Source: an uncultured Pelagibacteraceae bacterium
GTDB lineage: Bacteria; Pseudomonadota; Alphaproteobacteria; Pelagibacterales; Pelagibacteraceae
NCBI GenBank assembly: GCA_902588895.1
Contig: CACIRC010000002.1
Coordinates: 62,001-126,000 of the forward strand
Reading direction: 5' to 3'
Length of the DNA: 64,000 nucleotides
Made by a program: the position numbers and the translations under genes. The notes under the pieces are model-generated. The model made no database searches and was not told the DNA's origin. It was given only the letters and a program-made list of their open reading frames with translations. Positions 1-8,913 of this stretch are shown here, piece after piece (the stretch's first letter is position 1; every line of letters begins with the position of its first letter).

Positions 1-1
1 A

Positions 2-166
2 GTTTATTCTCGAGATCAAATACTAGAGAGTGTTTGGCCAAATAATGTAAATGTTGAGAGCAGAACTATAGATGTTCACATTAGAAGATTGAGACAATCA
101 GTTAACTTAAAAAATAAAAAAGAATTAATTAGAACAGTTAGATCTTCTGGTTATTCACTTATTTAA
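2..166 (+). CDS. C-terminal fragment of OmpR/PhoB-family response regulator (DNA-binding domain), truncated by window start
   Basis: Own translation: VYSRDQILESVWPNNVNVESRTIDVHIRRLRQSVNLKNKKELIRTVRSSGYSLI*, typical winged-helix C-terminus. Confidence 0.85.
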   Translation, partial: VYSRDQILESVWPNNVNVESRTIDVHIRRLRQSVNLKNKKELIRTVRSSGYSLI

Positions 167-811
167 GAAAATCTTTTTCACCAAATACACAGCAATCAAC
201 ATACCAATTAATTCAGCAACTATATAAAAAGGAGTGTTTAAATAACTTATTCCAGTAAAAGACTCTGTGAATGTTCTTGCTATTGCTACAGCAGGATTTG
301 CAAAAGATGTTGATGAAGTAAACCAATAACCAGCTGTAATATATAACCCAACAGATGCAGCTACAGTAATTTTACCTGACTTCATAGATCCAAAAATAAT
401 GATTATTAGTCCTAATGTTGCAATAATTTCTGATACAAAAATATAGATCCCATCTCTTGATTTTGTTGATAATTCAAAAATCTGATGTTCAAAAAAGAAA
501 TTTGCTAAAGCTACACCTAGTAAACATCCAAGGATCTGAGCACAAATATAAAAGGGTAGAAGGTGTTTTTTTAACTTTCCAGTAATTGTCATAGCAATAC
601 TTACAAATGGATTGAAATGAGCCCCAGACACATCAGCAAATACTGTTATTAAAACAAACAATCCAGCTCCAGTTGCTATAGTATTTGCAATTAGCATTAC
701 CGCTGTATCATTGGTAAGATTTTCTGCCATTAAACCTGACCCAACTATGATCATTACTAGAAAGCAACTTCCAATAAATTCTGAAAGAAAATATTTATTT
801 TTATTTTTCAT
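155..811 (-). CDS. MIP/aquaporin family channel (AqpS-like)
   Basis: Two NPA-type motifs (AHFNPFVS, SFANPAVAIART), multiple TM segments, adjacent to arsC. Confidence 0.85.
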   Translation of the reverse strand: MKNKNKYFLSEFIGSCFLVMIIVGSGLMAENLTNDTAVMLIANTIATGAGLFVLITVFADVSGAHFNPFVSIAMTITGKLKKHLLPFYICAQILGCLLGVALANFFFEHQIFELSTKSRDGIYIFVSEIIATLGLIIIIFGSMKSGKITVAASVGLYITAGYWFTSSTSFANPAVAIARTFTESFTGISYLNTPFYIVAELIGMLIAVYLVKKIFLNK

Positions 812-1232
812 CTAGCCAATCTTTAATTTTATTGCTTATAATATTGAAAGTGTTTCTAATGATTATTTGCTTTTCTTCGTCATTAGCATTTTGAAGTTTA
901 GTTACTGGATCGTCTATATCCCAGTGTATAATTTGATTTTTATCAGGCCAAATAGGACATACCTCATTATTTGCGTTATTGCATACCGTTATTATATGAT
1001 CCATCTTTATTTCATTATTGATAAACTCTTCAAAGTTTTTAGAACTATAATTAGTTAGATCATAATTTTTATTTTTCTCTAAAAAACTTCTAACATCAAT
1101 ATTGATTTCTCCAGATGGGTTACTACCAGCACTAAAAGCTTTTAATTTATTTGAGTATTCGTTATTAATAATACTCTCAGCAATAATGCTTCTTGCTGAA
1201 TTTCCTGTGCATACAAATAAAATATTTTTCAT
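801..1232 (-). CDS. arsC: Arsenate reductase, low-MW phosphatase type
   Basis: N-terminal P-loop MKNILFVCTGNSARSIIAES; overlaps the aquaporin gene. Confidence 0.85.
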   Translation of the reverse strand: MKNILFVCTGNSARSIIAESIINNEYSNKLKAFSAGSNPSGEINIDVRSFLEKNKNYDLTNYSSKNFEEFINNEIKMDHIITVCNNANNEVCPIWPDKNQIIHWDIDDPVTKLQNANDEEKQIIIRNTFNIISNKIKDWLDEK

Positions 1233-1456
1233 TAAAAAATAATTTTATAAATACCAATTACAAATAATGGAATTTGTAATCCAAAATTTGTTAAAATAGC
1301 CTTATCCTTTAATAAGAAACCCGAAATTGTCCATCCAACAACTCCAAGTCCATGAAAATAAATATTCAGTGGGTAAATATTAAGATTTGTAAGTAAAATA
1401 CCAGTTAACACTAAGAGTGTACTGATCCACTTTAGATATTTTTTTAAAAATGACAT
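1232..1456 (-). CDS. Small membrane protein, unknown
   Basis: 74 aa with hydrophobic helices, abuts arsC. Confidence 0.5.
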   Translation of the reverse strand: MSFLKKYLKWISTLLVLTGILLTNLNIYPLNIYFHGLGVVGWTISGFLLKDKAILTNFGLQIPLFVIGIYKIIF

Positions 1457-1512
1457 TCAAAATTTATATGAATGTTTTGTTAAAGATTTATTACAATAAA
1501 CTTTAATGTGAT

Positions 1513-2394
1513 TTAATTTTTTTGAAGCTCATAGATAGAAACATAATGTTTCTTCTTAGGCAGTGGGATTATGGTAGGAACTTTAGTCAATCTTGGTTTT
1601 ATTGATTTATTTCCTACAATTATATTTTTGTCATAATTTTCCAAATCAACCTCAGGATGAGGGTTTCCGTCATTGATTAATGGCCACGCATCACAAGCTC
1701 TATATCCAAATAAAATTAAGGGTCTTGAGTTATTCATTTGATTGTGTCCAGATCCATGAACTGATCTACAATGAAAAAATACTACTGTTCCTGCTGTCCC
1801 AGTTATAGAAACACTATCTTTAGTTCCTATTTTATTTTTCTTAGTGTCTATTTTTCCAACAAAATAATTTTCTTTGCTGTGGTGGCTGTACAATTTCTTT
1901 TTGTGTGAATTTTTTATTATTTTAAGTGGCCCATTTTTTTCATAGCAATCATCTAAATATATACCAACTGTAATTAAATCATCGTTTGTATGAGGGTAAA
2001 AAGCCCAATCTTGGTGCCATCCAATTTCACTACCTTTTTTCTTATTTGGAAGCTTAAAATTTAATTTACCCAGATGAAATCTCACTGTTCCACCTAATAA
2101 TTTTTTAGCTATAGATATAATTCTTTTATCTCTAGATAATTCATAGAAAACTTTATGTCTGTTTTGAGGATTGTTTAATCTTAGAATTTCTTTATTTTTT
2201 GATGAGCTTGAATTGTATACAAAATGGTAATTATCATAGGACTGAGTTCCATTTGTGCCATTACCTTTTTCTCTCTTTTTTTCTTTTGAAATTACTTCAT
2301 TAACAATTTTATTTATTTTATTTATCTTTGTTTGAGAAATTAGATTTTCTTTAACAAGAAAGCCATTTTTTTTAAATAAATTTAAATCATTCAT
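1513..2394 (-). CDS. Phytanoyl-CoA dioxygenase (PhyH) family protein
   Basis: IGWHQDWAFYPHTNDDLITVGIYLDD ... VFFHCRSVHGSGHN Fe/2OG oxygenase motifs. Confidence 0.8.
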   Translation of the reverse strand: MNDLNLFKKNGFLVKENLISQTKINKINKIVNEVISKEKKREKGNGTNGTQSYDNYHFVYNSSSSKNKEILRLNNPQNRHKVFYELSRDKRIISIAKKLLGGTVRFHLGKLNFKLPNKKKGSEIGWHQDWAFYPHTNDDLITVGIYLDDCYEKNGPLKIIKNSHKKKLYSHHSKENYFVGKIDTKKNKIGTKDSVSITGTAGTVVFFHCRSVHGSGHNQMNNSRPLILFGYRACDAWPLINDGNPHPEVDLENYDKNIIVGNKSIKPRLTKVPTIIPLPKKKHYVSIYELQKN

Positions 2395-2527
2395 AAAGCT
2401 AGGTTATGAAAGAAAATAAATCTTCTTAGAAAAAATTACAATATTTATTGTGCTATAAAAATATAAGCGAATGGTATTTGTTAATCCGAGAATTTAAAAA
2501 AATTCCCGGATTAAACCTAATTTTTAA

Positions 2528-3616
2528 TTAACAACCTTTGAAGGATGCAGACATATTTCTAATTAAATTGAAATATAAGTCTTTTCCTGGATCTAATGTT
2601 GCACCTAGAGGATCTAGAACACCAGTTTTAATCTTCATATCTTTTGCTACTGCATTGATAATATCAGGATTAAACTGAGGTTCTGAGAATACACAAGCCA
2701 CTTTATCATGCTCGATAATTTCTCTAATTTCAGCAAGTTGTTCAGCTCCAGGCATAACATCTGTATTAACAGTAAATGCACCTAATACTTTCACGTTAAA
2801 TCTTTCCTCAAAATATTGATAAGCGTCATGAAATACAATTGAAGAAACACTATTGTTTAAATCTGTCATTACATCAATTGTAAGTTTATCGATTTCTTGT
2901 AAAGCTTTAGCTAAATTACTTTTATATTTAGCTTCATTTTTAGGATCATTTTCAATTAAATGTTCTGCCATTTCATTTAACATAGCTTTTGAATTAATTG
3001 GGTCCAACCAAATGTGTGGATCAAATTCACCATGCGCATGTCCGTCATGATCGTCATGTCCATGGTCGTCATGATCATCCTCTTTTTTACCATGGTCATC
3101 ATGATCATGGTCATCTTCTTTTTTTCCATGATCATCATGGTCGTGATCATCTTCCTTTTTACCGTGGTCATCATGTCCATGATCGTCGTGATCATCTTCT
3201 TTTTTACCATGATCGTCATGTCCGTGATCGTCATGATCATGTTCGTCAAAAATATTTCTTTCTCTAAATTTTAATACCTGTAATCCTTTAGTTTCCATTA
3301 ATTCAATTTTTTCTGCTTTCTTAGCAATTGAACTCAATGGTTTTTCTAAAAAACTCTCTAAATCTTCACCAACCCAGAATATTAGATCTGCATTTTGAAG
3401 CATTTTTGCGTGTGAAGGTTTCATTGCAAATCCGTGTGGAGAAGCATATCCATCAACTATTAAATCAGGTTTAGCAATACCATCCATTAAGTAACTAGCT
3501 AATGAATGAATTGGTTTAATAGAAGCAACTACTTTTATTTCAGCATTTGCTGGTGTAAAGAATGTTAGAATTGATAATATTGAGAATATAAGTGGTATTT
3601 TTTTAATATTTTTCAT
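2528..3616 (-). CDS. znuA: Zinc ABC transporter substrate-binding protein with long His/Asp-rich loop
   Basis: IKPIHSLASYLMDGI; tandem HDDHGHDDHGKKEDD repeats; divergent from znuCB-zur. Confidence 0.92.
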   Translation of the reverse strand: MKNIKKIPLIFSILSILTFFTPANAEIKVVASIKPIHSLASYLMDGIAKPDLIVDGYASPHGFAMKPSHAKMLQNADLIFWVGEDLESFLEKPLSSIAKKAEKIELMETKGLQVLKFRERNIFDEHDHDDHGHDDHGKKEDDHDDHGHDDHGKKEDDHDHDDHGKKEDDHDHDDHGKKEDDHDDHGHDDHDGHAHGEFDPHIWLDPINSKAMLNEMAEHLIENDPKNEAKYKSNLAKALQEIDKLTIDVMTDLNNSVSSIVFHDAYQYFEERFNVKVLGAFTVNTDVMPGAEQLAEIREIIEHDKVACVFSEPQFNPDIINAVAKDMKIKTGVLDPLGATLDPGKDLYFNLIRNMSASFKGC

Positions 3617-3636
3617 AATAAGTAATTTTATTGGTT

Positions 3637-3667
3637 GTTATAATATAACGTTATGTAATAATATAAC
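3637..3667. promoter_or_regulatory. Two putative Zur boxes in the znuA/znuC divergent region
   Basis: GTTATAATATAAC (3637-3649, perfect palindrome) and GTAATAATATAAC (3655-3667, one mismatch), 18 bp centre to centre. Confidence 0.7.
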
Positions 3668-3687
3668 ATTTATAAGTCAAGCAATAT

Positions 3688-4434
3688 ATGAGCTCAGAAA
3701 ATAGTACATTAGTAAAATTAAATAACGCTGGTTTTAAACAAAATGATAAATGGCTAGTGGAAGGTGTTTCTTTAACAGTTGAAAAAGGAAAAATCGTTAC
3801 CCTTATTGGACCTAATGGTTCAGGAAAAAGTACTACCGCAAAAATTGCATTAGGAATTTACAAAAACATAGAAGGAAGTGTTGAGAAATACACAAATAAA
3901 GTTGGATATGTTCCTCAAAAAATATCTATTGATTGGACTTTACCGTTAAGAGTTTATGATTTTATGCTTCTAACAGAAAATATTAAAGAAGAGGCAATTG
4001 ATGAAGCACTTACATTAACAGGGGTTATCCATCTTAAGAATAAAAATCTAGGAAATTTATCAGGCGGTGAATTTCAAAGAGTTTTAATTGCAAGAGCTAT
4101 TTCAAAAAAACCTGAATTATTGGTTCTTGATGAACCTGTTCAAGGAGTTGATTACACTGGTGAGATTGCTTTGTATGAATTAATAAAAAGAATTTCTGAT
4201 ACACTAAATTGTGGAATTCTATTAATCTCACATGATCTACATACTGTTATGACCGCAACTGATCATGTTGTTTGTTTAAATGGTCACGTATGCTGCTCTG
4301 GATCACCAATGGATGTTGCTAAAAACAATGAATATAAAACCTTATTTGGTGAACAAGCATCTCAAATTCTTTCTGTATATGAACATAAACATGATCACGT
4401 TCATTCAGATAAAGGTGAAATAAAGAAAAACTAA
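3688..4434 (+). CDS. znuC: Zinc ABC transporter ATP-binding protein
   Basis: Walker A GPNGSGKST, LSGGEFQRV; His-rich C-terminus. Confidence 0.92.
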   Translation: MSSENSTLVKLNNAGFKQNDKWLVEGVSLTVEKGKIVTLIGPNGSGKSTTAKIALGIYKNIEGSVEKYTNKVGYVPQKISIDWTLPLRVYDFMLLTENIKEEAIDEALTLTGVIHLKNKNLGNLSGGEFQRVLIARAISKKPELLVLDEPVQGVDYTGEIALYELIKRISDTLNCGILLISHDLHTVMTATDHVVCLNGHVCCSGSPMDVAKNNEYKTLFGEQASQILSVYEHKHDHVHSDKGEIKKN

Positions 4435-4435
4435 T

Positions 4436-5239
4436 ATGTTTGATGATTTTTTTATAAGAGCACTAATTGCAGGTTTAGGAATAGCTTTAGTAACTGGACC
4501 TCTTGGTTGTTTTGTTGTTTGGAGAAGATTATCTTACTTTGGCGATACATTAGCTCACTCAGCTTTACTTGGTGTAACTTTGGCTTACTCGTTTGAATTA
4601 AACATTGCTCTTTCCGTATTTATTATTTCATCTCTAATTGCATTGATTTTAATTCAATTACAGAAGAAAACTAATTTACCTGGTGATGCTTTGCTTGGTT
4701 TATTAGCTCATTCTTCATTAGCAGTTGGATTAGTAGTAATTGGATTTCTAACCTTTATTCGTTTTGATATTATGGGGCTTTTATTTGGTGATATATTAGC
4801 TGTAACAACTGATGATTTATTAATCATATGGACTGGTGGAGTATTAATATTATTAGTTTTAAAATTGATTTGGAAACCATTGTTTGCGTCTACTGTTAAT
4901 TATGAATTGGCTGAGGCAGAAGGTTTAAACCCTGATAGAGCAAAAGCAATTTTTACAATTTTGATGGCTGCTGTAATTGCAATATCAATTAAAATGGTAG
5001 GGTTGTTACTAATTACAGGTATGCTTATTATTCCAGCTGCGATGGCTAGAAATATTTCTGATAGCCCTCAAAAGATGGTGTTATTTTCAATAATTGGTGG
5101 ATTATTGTCAGTATTATTAGGACTATTTTCATCTTTAGAATTTAATACATCATCAGGTCCATCAATAATAGCTGCCTCTTTAGTATTGTTCATACTATCT
5201 TTATTTAAAATAAAACAATCGATTAAATTGAAAAACTGA
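4436..5239 (+). CDS. znuB: Zinc ABC transporter permease
   Basis: ABC-3 family membrane protein following znuC. Confidence 0.92.
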   Translation: MFDDFFIRALIAGLGIALVTGPLGCFVVWRRLSYFGDTLAHSALLGVTLAYSFELNIALSVFIISSLIALILIQLQKKTNLPGDALLGLLAHSSLAVGLVVIGFLTFIRFDIMGLLFGDILAVTTDDLLIIWTGGVLILLVLKLIWKPLFASTVNYELAEAEGLNPDRAKAIFTILMAAVIAISIKMVGLLLITGMLIIPAAMARNISDSPQKMVLFSIIGGLLSVLLGLFSSLEFNTSSGPSIIAASLVLFILSLFKIKQSIKLKN

Positions 5240-5262
5240 TAACTAATTGATAAGAATTTAAA

Positions 5263-5661
5263 ATGCAAAAAGAACATAGCCTTTCAAAAAACCAAAAAAT
5301 TATTTTTGACTTAATTGATAAATCTGGTGAGCCTATGAAAGCTTATTCAATTCTTTTTAATGTTCAAAAAAAAGGAATTAAAGCACCACTACAAGTTTAC
5401 AGAGCTTTAGATAAGTTAGTTGAAATTGGAAAAATTCATAAGATAGAAAGTAGAAATGCCTTTATTGCTTGCCAAAATTCTAGTTGTCAAATATCAAAAG
5501 CGACAGCATTTTCAATTTGTGAAAGCTGCGAAAATGTATCTGAAATAAGTAATTCAAAACTTTCAAAATATTTATCTAATTTTTCAGATGACTCTGGAAT
5601 GAAATACAGCAAATATAATTTAGAATTTTTTGGTTTATGTAAAAAATGTAAATCAAAATAA
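5263..5661 (+). CDS. zur: Fur-family zinc regulator
   Basis: Fur-like HTH, CxxC pairs, operon with znuCB. Confidence 0.85.
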   Translation: MQKEHSLSKNQKIIFDLIDKSGEPMKAYSILFNVQKKGIKAPLQVYRALDKLVEIGKIHKIESRNAFIACQNSSCQISKATAFSICESCENVSEISNSKLSKYLSNFSDDSGMKYSKYNLEFFGLCKKCKSK

Positions 5662-6659
5662 TGAGCACTGTTCCATTAACTTTAGACGAAATATTTGAAT
5701 TAGCCAAAAACACACTTTTGGCAAATGGATGTGATGATGAAACAGCATCAATACTATCAGACTTGATTAGAAATGCTGAACGAGATGGCTCTGTATCACA
5801 TGGTCTATTTAGATTACCAGCATATGTAACAGGTCTTAAAGGTGGAAAGATAAATGGAAAAGGTAAACCTGAAGTAAAAAAAATATCTCCATCAGTAATT
5901 AAAGTTGAAGGAAATAATTGTTTAGCGCCTGTTGTTTTAAATAAAGGATTGCCAGAATTAGCAAAAACTGCAAAAGAAAATGGTGTTGCGGTATTAGCAA
6001 TAAACAATTCACATCATATGGCTGCTATGTGGCCTGAAACAGAAAAATTAGCAGAGGAAGGTTTAGTTGCATTTGCTTGTACATCTTACAAGCCTGCTGT
6101 AGCTCCTGCTGGTGCCATAAAACCATTATTTGGAACAAACCCAATTTCGTTTGCTTGGCCTCGTCCAGGTAAAACACCAGTTGTTTATGATATGGCAACA
6201 GCTTCAATGGCAATGGGAGAAGTTCAGGTTGCTAAAAGAGAAGGGCACAAAGTTCCACTTGGAACTGGTTTAACTAAAGATGGAAAAGAAACAACTGATC
6301 CAGGTGAAATTGCTGATGGTGGTGTTTTATTACCTTTTGGTGGTTACAAGGGATCTGCAATTGCAATGATGGTAGAATTAATGGCAGGAGCATTAGTTGG
6401 AGATAATTTTAGTTTTGAAACAGCTGCCAAAGATAATAATGATGGCGGTCCTCCAAGTGGCGGTGAATTCATACTAGCCATTAACCCAGATAAAACTTCA
6501 GGTACTAATTGGCAAAAACATGCTGAGGAATTTTTTGAAAAAATGAAATCAATGGGTGAAGTAAGATTACCTGGAGAAAGACGTCATAAGAATAGAACGG
6601 ACAAAGGTCCAAGAAATATTAATGAAGAATTAGTAAATAAAATTAAATCTTTAAGCTAA
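5661..6659 (+). CDS. Ldh family oxidoreductase (malate/lactate dehydrogenase type 2)
   Basis: SHGLFRLPAYV; NNSHHMAAMWPETEKLAEEGL; GTNPISFAWP. Confidence 0.85.
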   Translation: MSTVPLTLDEIFELAKNTLLANGCDDETASILSDLIRNAERDGSVSHGLFRLPAYVTGLKGGKINGKGKPEVKKISPSVIKVEGNNCLAPVVLNKGLPELAKTAKENGVAVLAINNSHHMAAMWPETEKLAEEGLVAFACTSYKPAVAPAGAIKPLFGTNPISFAWPRPGKTPVVYDMATASMAMGEVQVAKREGHKVPLGTGLTKDGKETTDPGEIADGGVLLPFGGYKGSAIAMMVELMAGALVGDNFSFETAAKDNNDGGPPSGGEFILAINPDKTSGTNWQKHAEEFFEKMKSMGEVRLPGERRHKNRTDKGPRNINEELVNKIKSLS

Positions 6660-7427
6660 ATTAATCTCAATTGGTGTGTGATCAGAAGGCTTTTCTCTAC
6701 CACGTGGATCTTTATTAATATTAATATCTTTAACTTGATCAATTATAGAATTTGAAACTAAAAAATGATCAATCCTCATGCCATTATTTTTTTGCCATGC
6801 ACCTCTCATATAATCCCAAAATGTATATCCTTCTTTATCTTCATAAAAATGTCTGTAAACATCATTAAAACCAAGATTAATCATTTCTCTAAATTTTTTT
6901 CTTATTTCAAGTCGGTATAATGCGTCGTCTTCAAAACTTTTAACATTATAAACATCTTCTGCTGAAGGGATAATGTTGAAATCACCAGCTAAAATAATAT
7001 TTGAATTTTTTTTAGATAAAGTTTTTAACTGTTTTATTAATTGATCAAGCCAATCTTTTTTATAATCATATTTTTCAGTATCTACAGGATTACCATTAGG
7101 GGTGTAAATATTTATTAATTGTATATTTTTTTTCTTATGTTCAAATTCAGCTGAAATTATTCTTGATTGTTTTAACTTATCCTTAATTAAATCTGTTTTG
7201 ACATTTTTTAATTTATTTTTAGATATAATTGCTACACCATTGTAACTTTTTTGACCAAATACATGACTTTCATAGTCCATTGATGAAAAATCATCATACG
7301 GAAAATTAACATCTTCAGTTTTGATTTCCTGCATCATTAAAATATCAGGTTTATATTTTAATAAATAGCTTTTGATATTTTCGATTCTTGCTCTTACCGA
7401 GTTTACATTCCAAGATGAAATGAGCAT
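6651..7427 (-). CDS. xth: Exodeoxyribonuclease III
   Basis: SWNVNSVRARI, LMMQEIKTED, LAGDFNI, SDHTPI; start re-assigned to MLISSWN (TAATG overlap with erpA). Confidence 0.92.
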   Translation of the reverse strand: MLISSWNVNSVRARIENIKSYLLKYKPDILMMQEIKTEDVNFPYDDFSSMDYESHVFGQKSYNGVAIISKNKLKNVKTDLIKDKLKQSRIISAEFEHKKKNIQLINIYTPNGNPVDTEKYDYKKDWLDQLIKQLKTLSKKNSNIILAGDFNIIPSAEDVYNVKSFEDDALYRLEIRKKFREMINLGFNDVYRHFYEDKEGYTFWDYMRGAWQKNNGMRIDHFLVSNSIIDQVKDININKDPRGREKPSDHTPIEINLA

Positions 7428-7744
7428 TAAAGTGAGAAAGACACTCCACAACCACATGAAGATTTGGTTTGTGGATTAGAAATTTTGAATTGTTCACCTA
7501 TAAGTTCAGACACATAATCAACCTCAGATCCTTTAAGCAAATCAGCTGAAGTTTTATCAATTAAAATATTTTGATAATTTAAATCATCATCTTGTTTTGA
7601 TTTATCAAATGTAAATTCATATTGAAAACCAGAACATCCACCACCTTTGATAGCGATTCTGAAGAATGATCCTTTGTCTTTTTTTGATAACAAATTATCT
7701 ATTTGTTTTAACGCTTTATCCGTAAATTTAATTTCTTTAATCAT
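7427..7744 (-). CDS. erpA: Iron-sulfur cluster insertion protein (HesB/IscA family)
   Basis: GGCSGFQY ... SSCGCGVSFSL. Confidence 0.88.
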   Translation of the reverse strand: MIKEIKFTDKALKQIDNLLSKKDKGSFFRIAIKGGGCSGFQYEFTFDKSKQDDDLNYQNILIDKTSADLLKGSEVDYVSELIGEQFKISNPQTKSSCGCGVSFSL

Positions 7745-7794
7745 GTCTGAACACTGATATTACTAATATAATACTTAATTATTTAAATTAAAGG

Positions 7795-8913
7795 ATGAAA
7801 AAAGACACTTTGTTAGGCGTATTTAAAAGTAAAGGCAGACTTAATAAAGAAGCTAATTCAAAATACAGATCTCCTTTTCAACGTGACAGAGATCGGATAA
7901 TACACAGCGCATCATTTAGAAGATTAAAGCATAAAACCCAAGTATTTGTTAACACAGAAGGGGATCATTTTAGAACAAGGATTACTCATTCAATTGAAGT
8001 TGCACAAATAGCAAGATCAATTGCAAAATATTTAAAATTAAATGAAGATTTAGCTGAAACCTTAAGTCTTGCTCATGATTTAGGTCATACTCCATTTGGC
8101 CATGCAGGAGAGGATGCTTTAGATGAATGTATGCAAAACTATGGAGGTTTTGATCACAATCTTCAGACATTAAGAATAGTAATGTTTTTAGAGAATAAAT
8201 ATTTTAAATTTGCTGGATTAAATTTAACTCTTGAAACTTTAGAAGGGCTTTTAAAACATAACGGACCCGTAGATGATCTAAGCATGATCAATAAACTAAT
8301 TGGTTTAAAAGTTTTCAAAAATAAAATTAACTTTAATACCTATCCATCATTAGAAGCTCAAATATCAGCTATATCAGATGATATTGCATATAATAATCAT
8401 GATATACAGGATGGAATTAAAGCAAACCTATTTAAACTTGAGGAATTAGTTGAATTAGATTTTTTCAAAAATATTTATCAAAAATATAAAAATAAAATTA
8501 ATAAAAAAAATTATAAAATTGTTATTTACCAAATCATAAGAGACTCAATAGATATTATGATAAGAGATTTACTAAGAAATACAGAAAAAAATATTAAAAA
8601 ATTTAAAATCAAGTCATTAAAAGATGTATCAAAATCAAATCAATTAATAGTTTCTTTTTCAGGTAAAATAGAAAATTCAGAACAAGAAATTAGATCATTT
8701 TTAAGACATAGAATGTATGACAATAAATCGGTACTTAATAAGAATCAAAGAGGTAAAATGATAATTAAGAAATTATTTAAAATAATTAAATCAAATCCTA
8801 GAAAATTTCTTACTAAAGAGCAATTGACTAAAGACAAATATAGAGCTATTTCAGATTTTATATCTGGTATGACAGACAGATACGCAATTAACCTTTATAA
8901 CGATAATAAATGA
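7795..8913 (+). CDS. dgt: Deoxyguanosinetriphosphate triphosphohydrolase-like (HD)
   Basis: RDRDRIIHSASFRRLKHKTQVF, AHDLGHTPFGHAGE. Confidence 0.92.
   Translation: MKKDTLLGVFKSKGRLNKEANSKYRSPFQRDRDRIIHSASFRRLKHKTQVFVNTEGDHFRTRITHSIEVAQIARSIAKYLKLNEDLAETLSLAHDLGHTPFGHAGEDALDECMQNYGGFDHNLQTLRIVMFLENKYFKFAGLNLTLETLEGLLKHNGPVDDLSMINKLIGLKVFKNKINFNTYPSLEAQISAISDDIAYNNHDIQDGIKANLFKLEELVELDFFKNIYQKYKNKINKKNYKIVIYQIIRDSIDIMIRDLLRNTEKNIKKFKIKSLKDVSKSNQLIVSFSGKIENSEQEIRSFLRHRMYDNKSVLNKNQRGKMIIKKLFKIIKSNPRKFLTKEQLTKDKYRAISDFISGMTDRYAINLYNDNK

Noticed and set aside
2977-3274. ORFs 2977-3249 (-), 2998-3267 (+), 3014-3274 (+) with low-complexity Met/Ile/His sequence
   Set aside because: Alternative frames of the znuA His/Asp repeat; no independent support.
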